A stretch of 64,000 nucleotides of DNA from Rachycentron canadum (taxonomy: Eukaryota > Chordata > Actinopteri > Carangiformes > Rachycentridae), in contig CM076653.1 in assembly GCA_038496675.1 (NCBI GenBank), positions 18,639,842-18,703,841 of the forward strand, read 5' to 3'. The translations under genes were made by a program, and so were the position numbers. This document shows, piece after piece, positions 35,701 through 42,615 of the stretch (position 1 is its first letter; each line of letters opens with the position of its first letter). The notes under the pieces are model-generated. The model did not search any database. It was not told the origin of the DNA and saw nothing but the letters and a program-made list of their open reading frames with translations.

Positions 35701-36958
35701 TACGCCGCCGTCTGTTGCAGTGCTCCCACTTCCTCATGCCTTGTAAATACTGTATCACTGAAACCCCCGCTGTAAGCTGCCGGCTCGGGATTCCTCACAA
35801 CTCTGAGACGTCAACATTCACTGAAAACTTGAGCCAAGATCAAATCCTAACTGGAATCTGAACGTCGCTGCTGTGGACAGACCCGGTTTTTGATTGGTTT
35901 CAAATTCAGCTGTTTGTCCTTGTCTCTTTCCTTGAGAAATCAGACTTGAATCAGATTTGTCTGAACAGCTCATGTCCTGTTTCTTCTCGTGTGAGTGTTT
36001 TCTCAATTTTGTTTGCGCTCGTGACATCCATAAGGAGGGGGAAAAAGATGTCAAAGGAGTCACAACCCCTGCTGCAAGTGGTGCTGGTGTGAAATGCAAC
36101 AGACGGAGGACCTCAAGGAGTCTTAACAAGAATGAATAATGTACCACAACAACTATAAATAAAATCATGGCTTTTTAGAATTAGATTAAAGGGCCACTTC
36201 ACAGATTTATCACGTGGCTGTCAGTATACTAGTCATAGGGGGAACCACACAGCCTGTGAAAATAATGTCTTCTGTGGCACTGGAGGAGCTGTCTGAGAAA
36301 ACTGCGCCCTGTGATGTCATCAGACTTGGTTCAGATGCTATGGTCAAGTTTCCAAACTTCCACCAAATTTGCGTTTGGTGCAAATTTTAACCAGATTTTC
36401 AGAACACATTAGGAATTTTTTTTTTTTCATTATCAGTCACAGAAAACATAAAAGTGTGTTTTCATTCTCAATGTGTTAGGACATCTGAAATAACTGAAAA
36501 TGTATCAGCTGCCAGAAAAATAATCAATGGCTATTGATTATTGATTATTCCTTTGCATTTTTTTTTTTTCTTGCCTGTACAACCAATATTTCTTAGTTAT
36601 GGCTTCTCAATTCTGAGGATTCTCTGATTCTGTCTTTAAGAAAAGGATTCATTTGCTATTTTCATTCTTATATGAATTTATTCTAATCATTTTGAAAATA
36701 ATCTGCAGATTGTCTACCATTAGAAAAAGCCCTACTTGCTTTTTTGTTTCTCATATTAGTTTTTGTGTAGATCAAATTTCCTTGTGCATTCATCACCTAT
36801 TTCATGTCCATCAGTTACAGAAGCCCTCCATGGGACCTGCTGCAGTGAAGGAGTTTCATGAGACATCAGACGACATCACAGATGATGTGATCAGAGAGAT
36901 CAGGTCCTTCCCATCGCAGAATCTGCAGGATGTTGTCATGGCGGAGGTGCAACAGTGA
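14011..36958 (+). CDS. Proprotein convertase (PC1-like), 3' six coding exons; 5' part outside or unrecognised
   Basis: Six exons (14011-14121, 14403-14496, 16546-16731, 26228-26351, 32667-32836, 36815-36958) join with GT..AG borders and compatible phases into 275 codons ending at TGA 36956-36958. The protein starts in the conserved stretch after the catalytic serine (YGFGLLDAG). It then has the convertase P domain (QRKC, DACHG, LEHVQ, CRGDL, HCWGE, LILYGT) and a tail of about 110 residues with no cysteine-rich repeats and no membrane segment. Family members are calcium-dependent secretory serine proteases that cut prohormones after basic pairs. The exon breaks at HPAR/ILSSGGEV and after LEHVQ, and the GEV..DAC.G..N.I..LEHVQ pattern, resemble PCSK1 more than furin, PCSK4, PCSK5 or PCSK7; this is a by-eye comparison from memory. 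Oddities: the usual RRGD is CRGD, and the last P-domain strand is altered. The Asp/His/Ser catalytic exons are not seen. Family confidence is high, subtype moderate. Confidence 0.8.
14122..14402. other. Convertase intron A-B
   Basis: A 281 bp intron with GT and AG ends and a T-rich tract of about 15 bases before the acceptor. Nothing else was recognised. Confidence 0.75.
14403..14496 (+). CDS. Convertase exon B: P domain, LEHVQ segment
   Basis: A polypyrimidine tract plus CCCAG precedes the exon at 14385-14402, and the donor is CAG/GTTAGT. The first base completes Arg; 31 codons follow, with DACHG (a conserved cysteine) and ending LEHVQ at a codon boundary. The same boundary positions are my recollection for PCSK1. 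Intron A-B is only 281 bp. Confidence 0.85.
14655..14850. repeat. Two fragments of a teleost short element in opposite orientation
   Basis: Forward piece: TTAGCTTAGCTTAGCATAAAG (14656-14676) plus GGAAACTG. Reverse piece: AATTAGTGAGCTTTAAAGAGG ... TTCCAGTTGCTAAGCTGA (about 14745-14842). Both belong to one dispersed family known to me from many percomorph introns. Together they form a loose inverted pair. Confidence 0.55.
15340..15560. promoter_or_regulatory. Candidate intronic enhancer with RFX X-box
   Basis: This unique GC-richer block within the convertase intron includes AGGTGTGA (T-box-like), GTTGCCGTGGTAAC (15422-15435, a perfect X-box palindrome with a 2-base spacer) and GTAAACA (forkhead-like). 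It has no splice-flanked open frame. Confidence 0.35.
15933..16245. repeat. Teleost short interspersed element copy
   Basis: The copy runs from GGAAATACATTTG through CACTCTCACGTCTGTGTGGT, CAGTTAGCTTAGCTTAGTGC, AAAGGTAACAAAATCC and ACTAATTAACACATTA. A flanking inverted end has TATTTCCCAAAATGTT. Matching fragments occur at 14.7 kb, 56.9 kb and 63.6 kb. No protein is encoded. Confidence 0.6.
16546..16731 (+). CDS. Convertase exon C: P-domain core (CRGDL ... HCWGE)
   Basis: The acceptor is CTGTCTCAG at 16537-16545 and the donor is CAG/GTGAGA. It holds 62 whole codons in phase 0. Visible landmarks are CRGDLSISLKSP, LLLDTRPND, GLKNW, LMTVHCWGE and GLWTFQ, which match the conserved P-domain strands of the family. 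The residue before RGD is Cys, where most paralogues have Arg. Confidence 0.88.
16830..16925. repeat. Dispersed repeat with TTAGCATG motifs
   Basis: TTTTAGCATGCTAACTTTG and GTTAGCATGTTAGCATGC are hallmarks of a common teleost intronic repeat. The copy is diverged and has no open frame. Confidence 0.45.
17626..17642 (+). repeat. Poly-G run (17 bases)
   Basis: A homopolymer of 17 G in an intron, embedded in GTGGA...TCTCTCTC. It is a likely sequencing and assembly trouble spot and able to form G-quadruplexes. Confidence 0.9.
19139..19178. repeat. (CA)n with CG interruption
   Basis: An alternating purine-pyrimidine tract of CA units with a short GCGCGC core. Confidence 0.93.
19268..19440. repeat. 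Dispersed teleost repeat fragment
   Basis: The block begins AAGGGTCAGTCC and contains CAAGAAGTTTTGGTTTT and GTTTTGAGATATCTGCC, a family I recognise from fish introns with the typical GAGATATC motif. Degenerate, non-coding. Confidence 0.4.
19699..19783. repeat. (GT)n / (GTGC)n microsatellite
   Basis: About 20 GT units pass into GTGAGCGT and GTGCGTGC-type units, then more GT. Confidence 0.95.
20985..21075. repeat. (CA)n microsatellite, interrupted
   Basis: CA units with short CT and GA interruptions across about 90 bases. Confidence 0.95.
21197..21267. repeat. (GT)n(GA)n compound microsatellite
   Basis: A GT-rich run with TATG interruptions passes directly into about 13 GA units. A purine/pyrimidine junction of this kind favours non-B DNA. 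Confidence 0.95.
21735..21782. repeat. (GT)n microsatellite
   Basis: An uninterrupted run of about 24 GT units within the convertase intron. Confidence 0.97.
23188..23468. repeat. Long pyrimidine-rich tract
   Basis: About 280 bases in which C and T dominate the + strand (CTTCTCTTCATCTCACTC-type text). No exon follows, so it is not a splice acceptor tract of a recognised exon. Confidence 0.7.
24386..24446. repeat. (CA)n microsatellite
   Basis: An uninterrupted run of about 30 CA units. Confidence 0.97.
26228..26351 (+). CDS. Convertase exon D: end of P domain
   Basis: The acceptor is TTTTTCAG at 26220-26227 and the donor is GACG/GTATGTG. It has 41 codons plus one base. It starts VTDHKG (compare ITD in PC1) and ends in the closing strand LILYGTYHP. 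Between them is a Gly/Arg/Glu-rich run (RGCMRGTEEGAAGA) where relatives have a loop followed by a Trp; the Trp is absent. A 9.5 kb repeat-rich intron precedes it. Confidence 0.8.
26740..26796. repeat. (CA)n microsatellite
   Basis: An uninterrupted run of about 28 CA units. Confidence 0.97.
27717..28072. mobile_element. Non-autonomous DNA transposon with terminal inverted repeats
   Basis: The left end GGCTATGTCCACACGACTAC and the right end GCATCAGCGTGGACGTGGCC are imperfect inverted complements (TATGTCCACACG versus CACGTCCACGCT). The inner flanks TTTTGTTTTAAAAC and AAAACTTTTAAAAAATG also pair. About 350 bp with no transposase; a type of miniature element common in teleosts, superfamily not certain. 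Confidence 0.5.
28521..29160. mobile_element. Tc1-related non-autonomous repeat remnant
   Basis: The terminus TACACCACATGGCCAAAAGT is a diverged copy of a repeat end very widespread in fish (the GCCAAAAGTAT motif). Inside are AGTCTTCTGGGAAGGCT, GCTTTGTGCACAGAGGCATT and GTCATGTTGGACAGGAAAGG in the family's usual order. No intact transposase frame and no second terminus were identified, so it is truncated or heavily decayed. Confidence 0.6.
29440..29800. promoter_or_regulatory. Candidate conserved non-coding element in convertase intron
   Basis: This unique, evenly complex sequence has many AT-rich factor-like cores (GGATTTATTGCAGG, GGTAAATAAATTGGC, AATAACAAATATTTATG, ATATAATGGCAGC). It sits between repeat-derived and TG-rich DNA. 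It looks like deeply constrained enhancer DNA; conservation itself cannot be seen here. Confidence 0.35.
31130..31250. promoter_or_regulatory. Candidate conserved non-coding element
   Basis: This unique stretch contains CAGCGCAATTCATGGACG, GATGAATGCCTCCATTC and CAATTACAGCC between a TG tract and an A-run. There is no exon structure. Confidence 0.25.
31395..31440. repeat. Alternating TG/CG tract (Z-DNA-prone)
   Basis: TG units pass into an uninterrupted CGCGCGCGCGCG core (31411-31422) and back to TG units, a strict purine-pyrimidine alternation. Confidence 0.9.
32667..32836 (+). CDS. Convertase exon E: C-terminal tail, part 1
   Basis: The acceptor is TGTATTTCAG at 32657-32666 and the donor is CCCAAG/GTACTG. 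Two bases complete Glu, then 56 codons follow. It encodes a His/Pro/Ser-containing linker and the segment LDLIQWVYQMERDRKV, a likely short amphipathic helix. I recognise no family domain. The exon is assigned by phase, splice sites and position between exon D and the terminal exon. Confidence 0.72.
34700..34870. repeat. Dispersed teleost repeat fragment
   Basis: AACTAACTGGATGGATTACT, ATTTTGTACAGAAATTCATG and GGTCCCCAAAGGATTAA appear in the order of a repeat family found in thousands of copies in percomorph genomes. Non-coding. Confidence 0.6.
36188..36330. repeat. Dispersed teleost repeat fragment
   Basis: It starts TTAAAGGGCCACTTCACAG and contains CACTGGAGGAGCTGTCTGAG and CTGTGATGTCATCAG, a recognisable medium-copy fish repeat. 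Confidence 0.45.
36815..36958 (+). CDS. Convertase terminal coding exon: acidic C-terminus
   Basis: The acceptor is CCATCAG at 36808-36814; a second AG six bases downstream (36819-36820) could also be used and would remove Leu-Gln. It has 47 codons, then TGA. The last 30 residues (DDITDDVIREIRSF...) look like an acidic amphipathic helix. PC1 also ends in an amphipathic helix used for granule sorting, but the sequence is not obviously alignable. A polyadenylation signal lies 101 bp after the stop. Confidence 0.72.
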   Translation, partial: LQKPSMGPAAVKEFHETSDDITDDVIREIRSFPSQNLQDVVMAEVQQ

Positions 36959-37058
36959 GACTCCTCAGATCCAGGAGCTGGAGGAGCAACGAGCAGAGAC
37001 AGAAGAAGGGACGGGGCAGTGGGTAGGGAGGTGAAGAAACAAACATGAACCATGGTTA

Positions 37059-37064
37059 AATAAA
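37059..37064 (+). terminator. Polyadenylation signal AATAAA of the convertase gene
   Basis: A canonical AATAAA lies 101 bases after the convertase stop, followed within about 30 bases by a TG/T-rich stretch (GACTGTTATTTTCC). It implies a compact 3' UTR of about 120-130 bases. Confidence 0.65.
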
Positions 37065-37379
37065 GACTGTTATTTTCCACTGTGCAGCACACGTCCTGAT
37101 CTTGAATCAATTCCATGAACTGTATTTCAACTGTGTGGCCTCAATGTCAGCGGAGATCATTTATTGCAGATTCCTAACTTGGTTTTAAAACTCAATTCCT
37201 CTCCTTGCCACAGAAGCACACACAAACATATAAATCCCTCCCCAAAAACAAATAGTCCCAGGAGCAGGTCTCAGCACTCATCTCCACTCTTCGTTTGCCT
37301 CTGGATGTTGCAAAGGTTAGTGAAAGATATGTTTGTCTTTTTCCACTTCAGTGAAGGGTGAATTCAGCTCAGTGCAATA

Positions 37380-37600
37380 AGAAATGGATTACCCATTTAT
37401 TAAAGGGGCTGTGTCACTCCTCATTGAGTTGGACAAATAACAAATTAATTTCTAGCCGCCTAATTTCTCTCTGTTCTCCACTGAATTTCCGATAGCGTTG
37501 AATTACCGATCACAGCCATGTGAGCTCCCTCAACTTTTTATCAATTCATTAAAAAATGTGCCACAGTGGAGATGCTACAGAGGAAAGGCTCTCCCTTTTT
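37380..37600. promoter_or_regulatory. Candidate conserved non-coding element
   Basis: Non-repetitive sequence with CAAATTAATTTC, GCCTAATTTC, TGAATTACCGATCACAG and CAATTCATTAAAAAATG: repeated homeodomain cores and no open frame. Confidence 0.33.
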
Positions 37601-38229
37601 TTGCATGCTGCCTTTACCAACACAACACTGTATACAAAGAGAAACCAAGTGAGGTGATCCACTGAACTGAGGTTATTAAAAACACCAGAAATCATTTTAA
37701 AAAGTTGCCATTTCAGAATCAGCCAAAAACTTTGAATACCCCTGTGTCTCAGTGTGAAACAAAGATGTCAGAGTTAAAGTGCCTCTTTCCCAGTCAAGTG
37801 CAGGTCTGTAGGTAGTGGCATTTTGTAAAGTAGCAGTAGTGTATTGACAGGGCAGTATTGATGTTTCAATTAGAGCAGCGTTACATAGTGCCGCAGCATG
37901 GTAACATGGTGCGTCTCCTGCCATCTGCTCTGCCTCCACGTCTGATGAACGAGGCACGTGGGGCTAATCGAGCCGCACATGAGCGATGGGACCACGAGAT
38001 CTGTCACACACACACACACACAAACACACTTATCCTATACGCACGTCCTTATGCAGAAAAATGGATGGGGGGAGGATGAGGGAGAGCTCCTCAGCCCTGC
38101 TGTTTAAACAGCCTTCAGAAAGCTTGTGAGTCCTCCCCTTCGCCTTTCACATGTGCCACAGGAGCAGCCAGCAGGTTATTTCTCTGACAAGGAAACAGGC
38201 AAACGCAGCAGATGCACAAGTTAAAAATC

Positions 38230-38430
38230 TTCAAAAGCTCATCTGACAGACAGACAAAAAAAGGCAACAGCTTCTGCCAGGTTTTCTCGTACTGGGACGT
38301 CTGAAATAACAGTGTGCATTATGCCTGGCATTATTGCCTGCCAAACCACACGAATCAAAGACCTCATTGTGTGGATTACCTCGTTAATCTGTTGATGCCA
38401 TTAAGTAGTATTGCAGGTGATAATGTGCCA
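38230..38430. promoter_or_regulatory. Candidate conserved non-coding element
   Basis: This unique sequence includes TGTGCATTATGCCTGGCATT, GTGGATTACCTCGTTAATC and GCCATTAAGTAGTATTGC. High complexity and dense ATTA/TAAT cores suggest an enhancer. Confidence 0.33.
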
Positions 38431-39114
38431 GTTTTTTTTTTCCTCTCTCTCTCCTCTCTTATTGGGGAGGTGTAGCGTTAGGTTGGTAATCTGCTTTAAA
38501 TGCTTTCTGGGGAATGAGACGCGCTGAAACACAGCCAAGAGAACTCTGCTATCGAGAAGAGCTTTCTCTTAATACAGCGCACAGAGGGGACTGACTGACT
38601 GAGGCTGCGGCACTGATGCCAACAGGGAAGAGCTAGTGAGCTACACGCCTCACGCCACTTGTTGAAATACATGACTGTATGAATAATGAAAGAGGAAAAG
38701 GAAAGTGATAGTGCTAAAGCAGTCCCACAATGACATCCATCACAGAAATGCCTCATTGCTCTTCTTCTTCTGTTTCCTCCTGGAAAAAAACTCCAAGTTG
38801 TGTCTCTTTGGTGGAGTTAACCAAAGCTGTACTCTGTGCCTGCCTGAGCTCAGACACTTTAGAGGTGAAACCAGAGAGAGAGAGAGAGAGCGATAAAGAG
38901 ACAGAAAGAGAGAAAGACAGAGGGAAAGGGACAGAAAGAGAGGTAATCCTCCCTTTTTTCTGCTCCCCGGGGTGGTCTCTTCATCCAGGGCCTCAAAGAG
39001 GGACAGAATACACCTCCCCACTACAATGGAGGGGACCCACAGGGGCTGTTGCTATCTGAGTGTGAGTGTGAGTGTGTGTCTGTGTGTGTGTGTCTGTGTG
39101 TGTGTGATTGGGGG

Positions 39115-39265
39115 GGGGTGCAGCTTTAAGCAGGCCTTTGAGTGGCCTAATTGCATTGGAATACAGCAGCCTGAGAGCTGGCTCAGATCACGGCGGGCTG
39201 CTGGAGGGGTTAGCGCCCGCACCTCGACATCCACACTCAGCAAAAGAGCCCCGGCACAATGCACA
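39115..39265. promoter_or_regulatory. Candidate conserved non-coding element
   Basis: This unique stretch contains CCTAATTGCATTGGAATAC and ACACAATTAATGCTC between a TG run and a pyrimidine tract. The GC content is higher in the middle. No coding evidence. Confidence 0.28.
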
Positions 39266-40514
39266 CAATTAATGCTCTCCCTCTCGTTAACTCTCTCCCC
39301 ACTTTTTGTCCTCTCCTACTTTTCTCTCATTCTCCTCCCTCTCACCCCATATCTTACTCTCTCTCCTCTCGCTCTCTTGCCCCCCCCACTCTCCCCACAA
39401 CTCCCTCCCTCCCCCACCTCAGTATGTCGTCACTCACCCACTGTATTAATCCTCCCATACAGCCTGTCAATCTCCCTCTCTTTGATGCACACAACAATTA
39501 CAGTAAGGATGAAAGGCGTGGGTAGGCTCCCGTTATGTAAGACTTGAAACGGGCCGTAGCGAGGATTTTTGATATCAGAACAGCTAATCTGAAATAAAGC
39601 CTCAACAACATGACATATCTGCTATTATGATCTGTGCCTGATGAAAAAGTATTGTTTTGTTTTTAACTATATATGTTTGACAGTCTACAGTAATGAAACA
39701 AGTTACCTTACTGTAACACAGGATATATTTTGAACATAGTTTTATAAATTGGAGGACATTGGTTTTCTATTATTGTGATTTTTGATTTTGTATCTGCTCA
39801 GGTCGAAGTCAAACAAGTCAAAGACGTAGCAGGTGGTGAAAATGAAGCAAAGAAATATCCATCTGGTCATGATTGTTCCCTAAAGATGAGACTATAATAA
39901 ATGAGCTATGCTCCAACAGGATGTTTTATGTCTTAGTTATTAGTTAGTTAGTTATACTAAGATCCTATTGTACTTACTTGGGTTTTATATCCTATAACAA
40001 TAGCCCAGATACCATAGAAATATCCAGTAAGGATGATTAATTGGATCAATCGATTTGTAACTCAACAAGAAATTAATCTTTAATCAATTAATTAATTTGG
40101 ATCAATAAAATGTCAATCTATTGTCTTATATCAGATCCTCAACCAGTCTCAACTTCTGAATATGTTTGGTGCTGGAGCGATTTAAGGACATTGCTTTGGG
40201 CTGAATCTCATCCAGACTGTTTTAGGACACACAAATGACTCTGTTTAGAATAATAATTTGTGTCTGTTATGGTTTTCACAGACAGAGTTCCCTTACATAG
40301 TTAAACAGTTAAAATTATACGCAACCATTCTCCCCCATTGAAAAATATAAATATTCAACTATTTCACCTACTCAGCACAAGGTTCTGCTTCAGTGAAAAG
40401 ACCACTCTCTATGTGTCACTGTAGATTCAAGTCTACACATCCCAGTTGTGTAAAATTGAATGCAAGTTGGGATTTGTTGGGTCCCTTTAAATAACTTTTG
40501 GTCTGGACCTGTTC

Positions 40515-40590
40515 TATATGAAAATTGCCTTGAGGTAACTTTATTATGATTTGGCGCTATATAAATAAATTAGATTGAATTTGAATACTC
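40515..40590. repeat. Repeat 3' end (GGCGCTATATAAATAAA type)
   Basis: GAAAATTGCCTTGAGGTAAC and TTTGGCGCTATATAAATAAA, then an ATTGAATTTGAAT tail, match the tail of a very common fish retroelement-like repeat. Confidence 0.55.
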
Positions 40591-41209
40591 GACTACGATT
40601 GAATCCAAACTAGTTGTGATTTCACAAATTACGGCTCCTACACGTGTGTCTTAAACTGAACTGAGCACAGTGAAATGTTTCTCCTTTAGCAGATGAATAT
40701 AAAAACAGACTTCTACTATCAAACTCTGCACATACATCACCCTGCAGAGCGAAAATCAAACATCCAAGTCAAGGTAGACGAAGCAAGACACATTCTTGAG
40801 TGGAGGGAGAGTTTACATATGTTATTTTGGGCGATTTTCTCTAATTCCTGAATAACTGACAGATTAACAGATGACAGAAATGGACATGAGCTGCAGCCCT
40901 GTGCTGTAATTTTCCAGTAGGCTTTGTAAAATCCTACCAGAAGTTATAAGACATGGACAAGTTCCTGTGTCTCCCCTCCACAGCAGACACAAGACGGTTC
41001 ATTATATGGGTTAATATAGTCAGACTCTTTGGACAGATCCCAGTCTCCCTGCTCCAGTTTGAATCCAACTGCCCCTGTCTTTAAATGGGGCTCAGTGAAC
41101 TGTGTGTGTGGACCAATCAATGATTTTAAAAACATATCATATTTAACCACCCCCTCCTTTGATTTTCTTTATTGCACAAGCTGTGTCTTAATAAAATCTA
41201 ATTATTTCC

Positions 41210-41900
41210 GCTCACAGGACGCTTTCTGGTGAGAAATTGGCAGAGGGATGTGAGCTGATGTATGGGGAGACAGTCGCTTAATTAGAGCGTTAGAAATTGA
41301 ATCTTTACAGCACACGGGTCATATAATTATCCTACTGTTAATTTAACGCTTACATTCTCTGCTGTTCATTTTTATTCCCTTAAATGTAGTGTGGCAGCGG
41401 CCCTCAGCGCTCAGCTCTGGGTTTCTACAGTACGAGTGGAGGCAGCATGGCCCCTAACGTTGGCCCCTCTGAGCGACTGGATTACTGAGGACCCTGCAGT
41501 CCAAATAACAAGGCTCGCATCATTTATGCATTGTTAAGCCATGTAATTGAAACGAGCCATAGTTTGCATATTACACCATTAAAATAATGTGCTTTGCGTT
41601 TCTCCCAACACGACTATTTAAGCCTGTGTGGCGATGTGGTAATTCCTTGAATTACAGCCTAATTACCACAATGTTCTTTTGATTTGGCCGATTTCAATGT
41701 TACGCCACAATAATGTTCAATATTACCAGAATGAATTACTGAACCGTGCCTGGAAACTTTTCCTCATATGACTTAAATCCTGGCGGCTTCATGTGCTGTC
41801 AGTACAGCTGGATTCACATCCATAAAGGATTATTAGCCTATGAAATGAGATCCATTAAAGGCCTAAACAGTAATACTTAATTGAAGAGCTGGAGTTATAC
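41210..41900. promoter_or_regulatory. Strong candidate enhancer cluster upstream of pou3f2
   Basis: About 690 bases of unique, high-complexity sequence packed with homeodomain cores: GCTTAATTAG, ATATAATTATCC, CCATGTAATTGA, GCCTAATTACC and GAATTACTG. A near-octamer TTTGCATA lies at 41563-41570. No frame stays open in an exon-like way. It lies 3.2-3.9 kb before the pou3f2 start, same side as its promoter. Confidence 0.42.
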
Positions 41901-42607
41901 ATGTAATATGAGCATTTTGTCTGATCCTCAACTGATTCTATAGGCCTGGTTTATATCACTGTTTACAGGTATCATTAATGTTAAACAGACCTACAAAATC
42001 AGAAAACATGAATGACTCTTGTTTAGTGTTTGTCCTTACAATAAAACACATAGTTATTAATTACGAATGATAGTAATATCATACATGTAATTTTTGTTTT
42101 ATTTTTTGGGTCACACAATGTGCCTCTAAAGCATGAATATAACAATTCATTGGCTATTAATCTATTCTAAGATAATTACCTATATTTTATTCCTCTTTGA
42201 GAGGAACATCAATGTTTGGGTCTTTATTTGGCCTCTAAAGCAGCATCAAGACAAACAGAGAAGCTGTAACTTAAATCAGTGTGTGAAATGAATCCAGGTC
42301 ATAAAAAGCAGAGAATAGAGGACATCTTATAATTAGCACTTGCCCTTTGTTACATGCCACTGTATTGTGCACAGACCTCAGTCTATACACACACGACATG
42401 TGTCCCTGTGTGAACTTTTTGAATAAATTAACATTGCTAAGAAAGATTTGTGGCTGTGCATATTCAGTATGTCGACATTTCTGTTTTCACTGCACAGTTT
42501 GAATATTTTTGGTGAAAATATTTCTTTAATAACTGCTTTTTTATTGCCTTTTAATTTTACTCCGTGGTCCAAGTTATTAAAGAAAATGTTTAATTACAGT
42601 TTCAATC

Positions 42608-42615
42608 ATTTGCAT
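42608..42615. promoter_or_regulatory. Exact POU octamer ATTTGCAT
   Basis: ATTTGCAT is the exact complement of the ATGCAAAT octamer bound by POU-domain proteins. It lies 2.5 kb before the pou3f2 start within AT-rich unique sequence, so autoregulation is conceivable. Confidence 0.3.

Larger units (their letters stand above)
32837..36814. other. Convertase intron E-F (4.0 kb)
   Basis: It contains a G-quadruplex-type run (33949-33980), dispersed teleost repeats (34700-34870, 36188-36330), a short CA run (33808-33828) and otherwise unremarkable AT-rich sequence. No extra exon was recognised. Confidence 0.65.
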
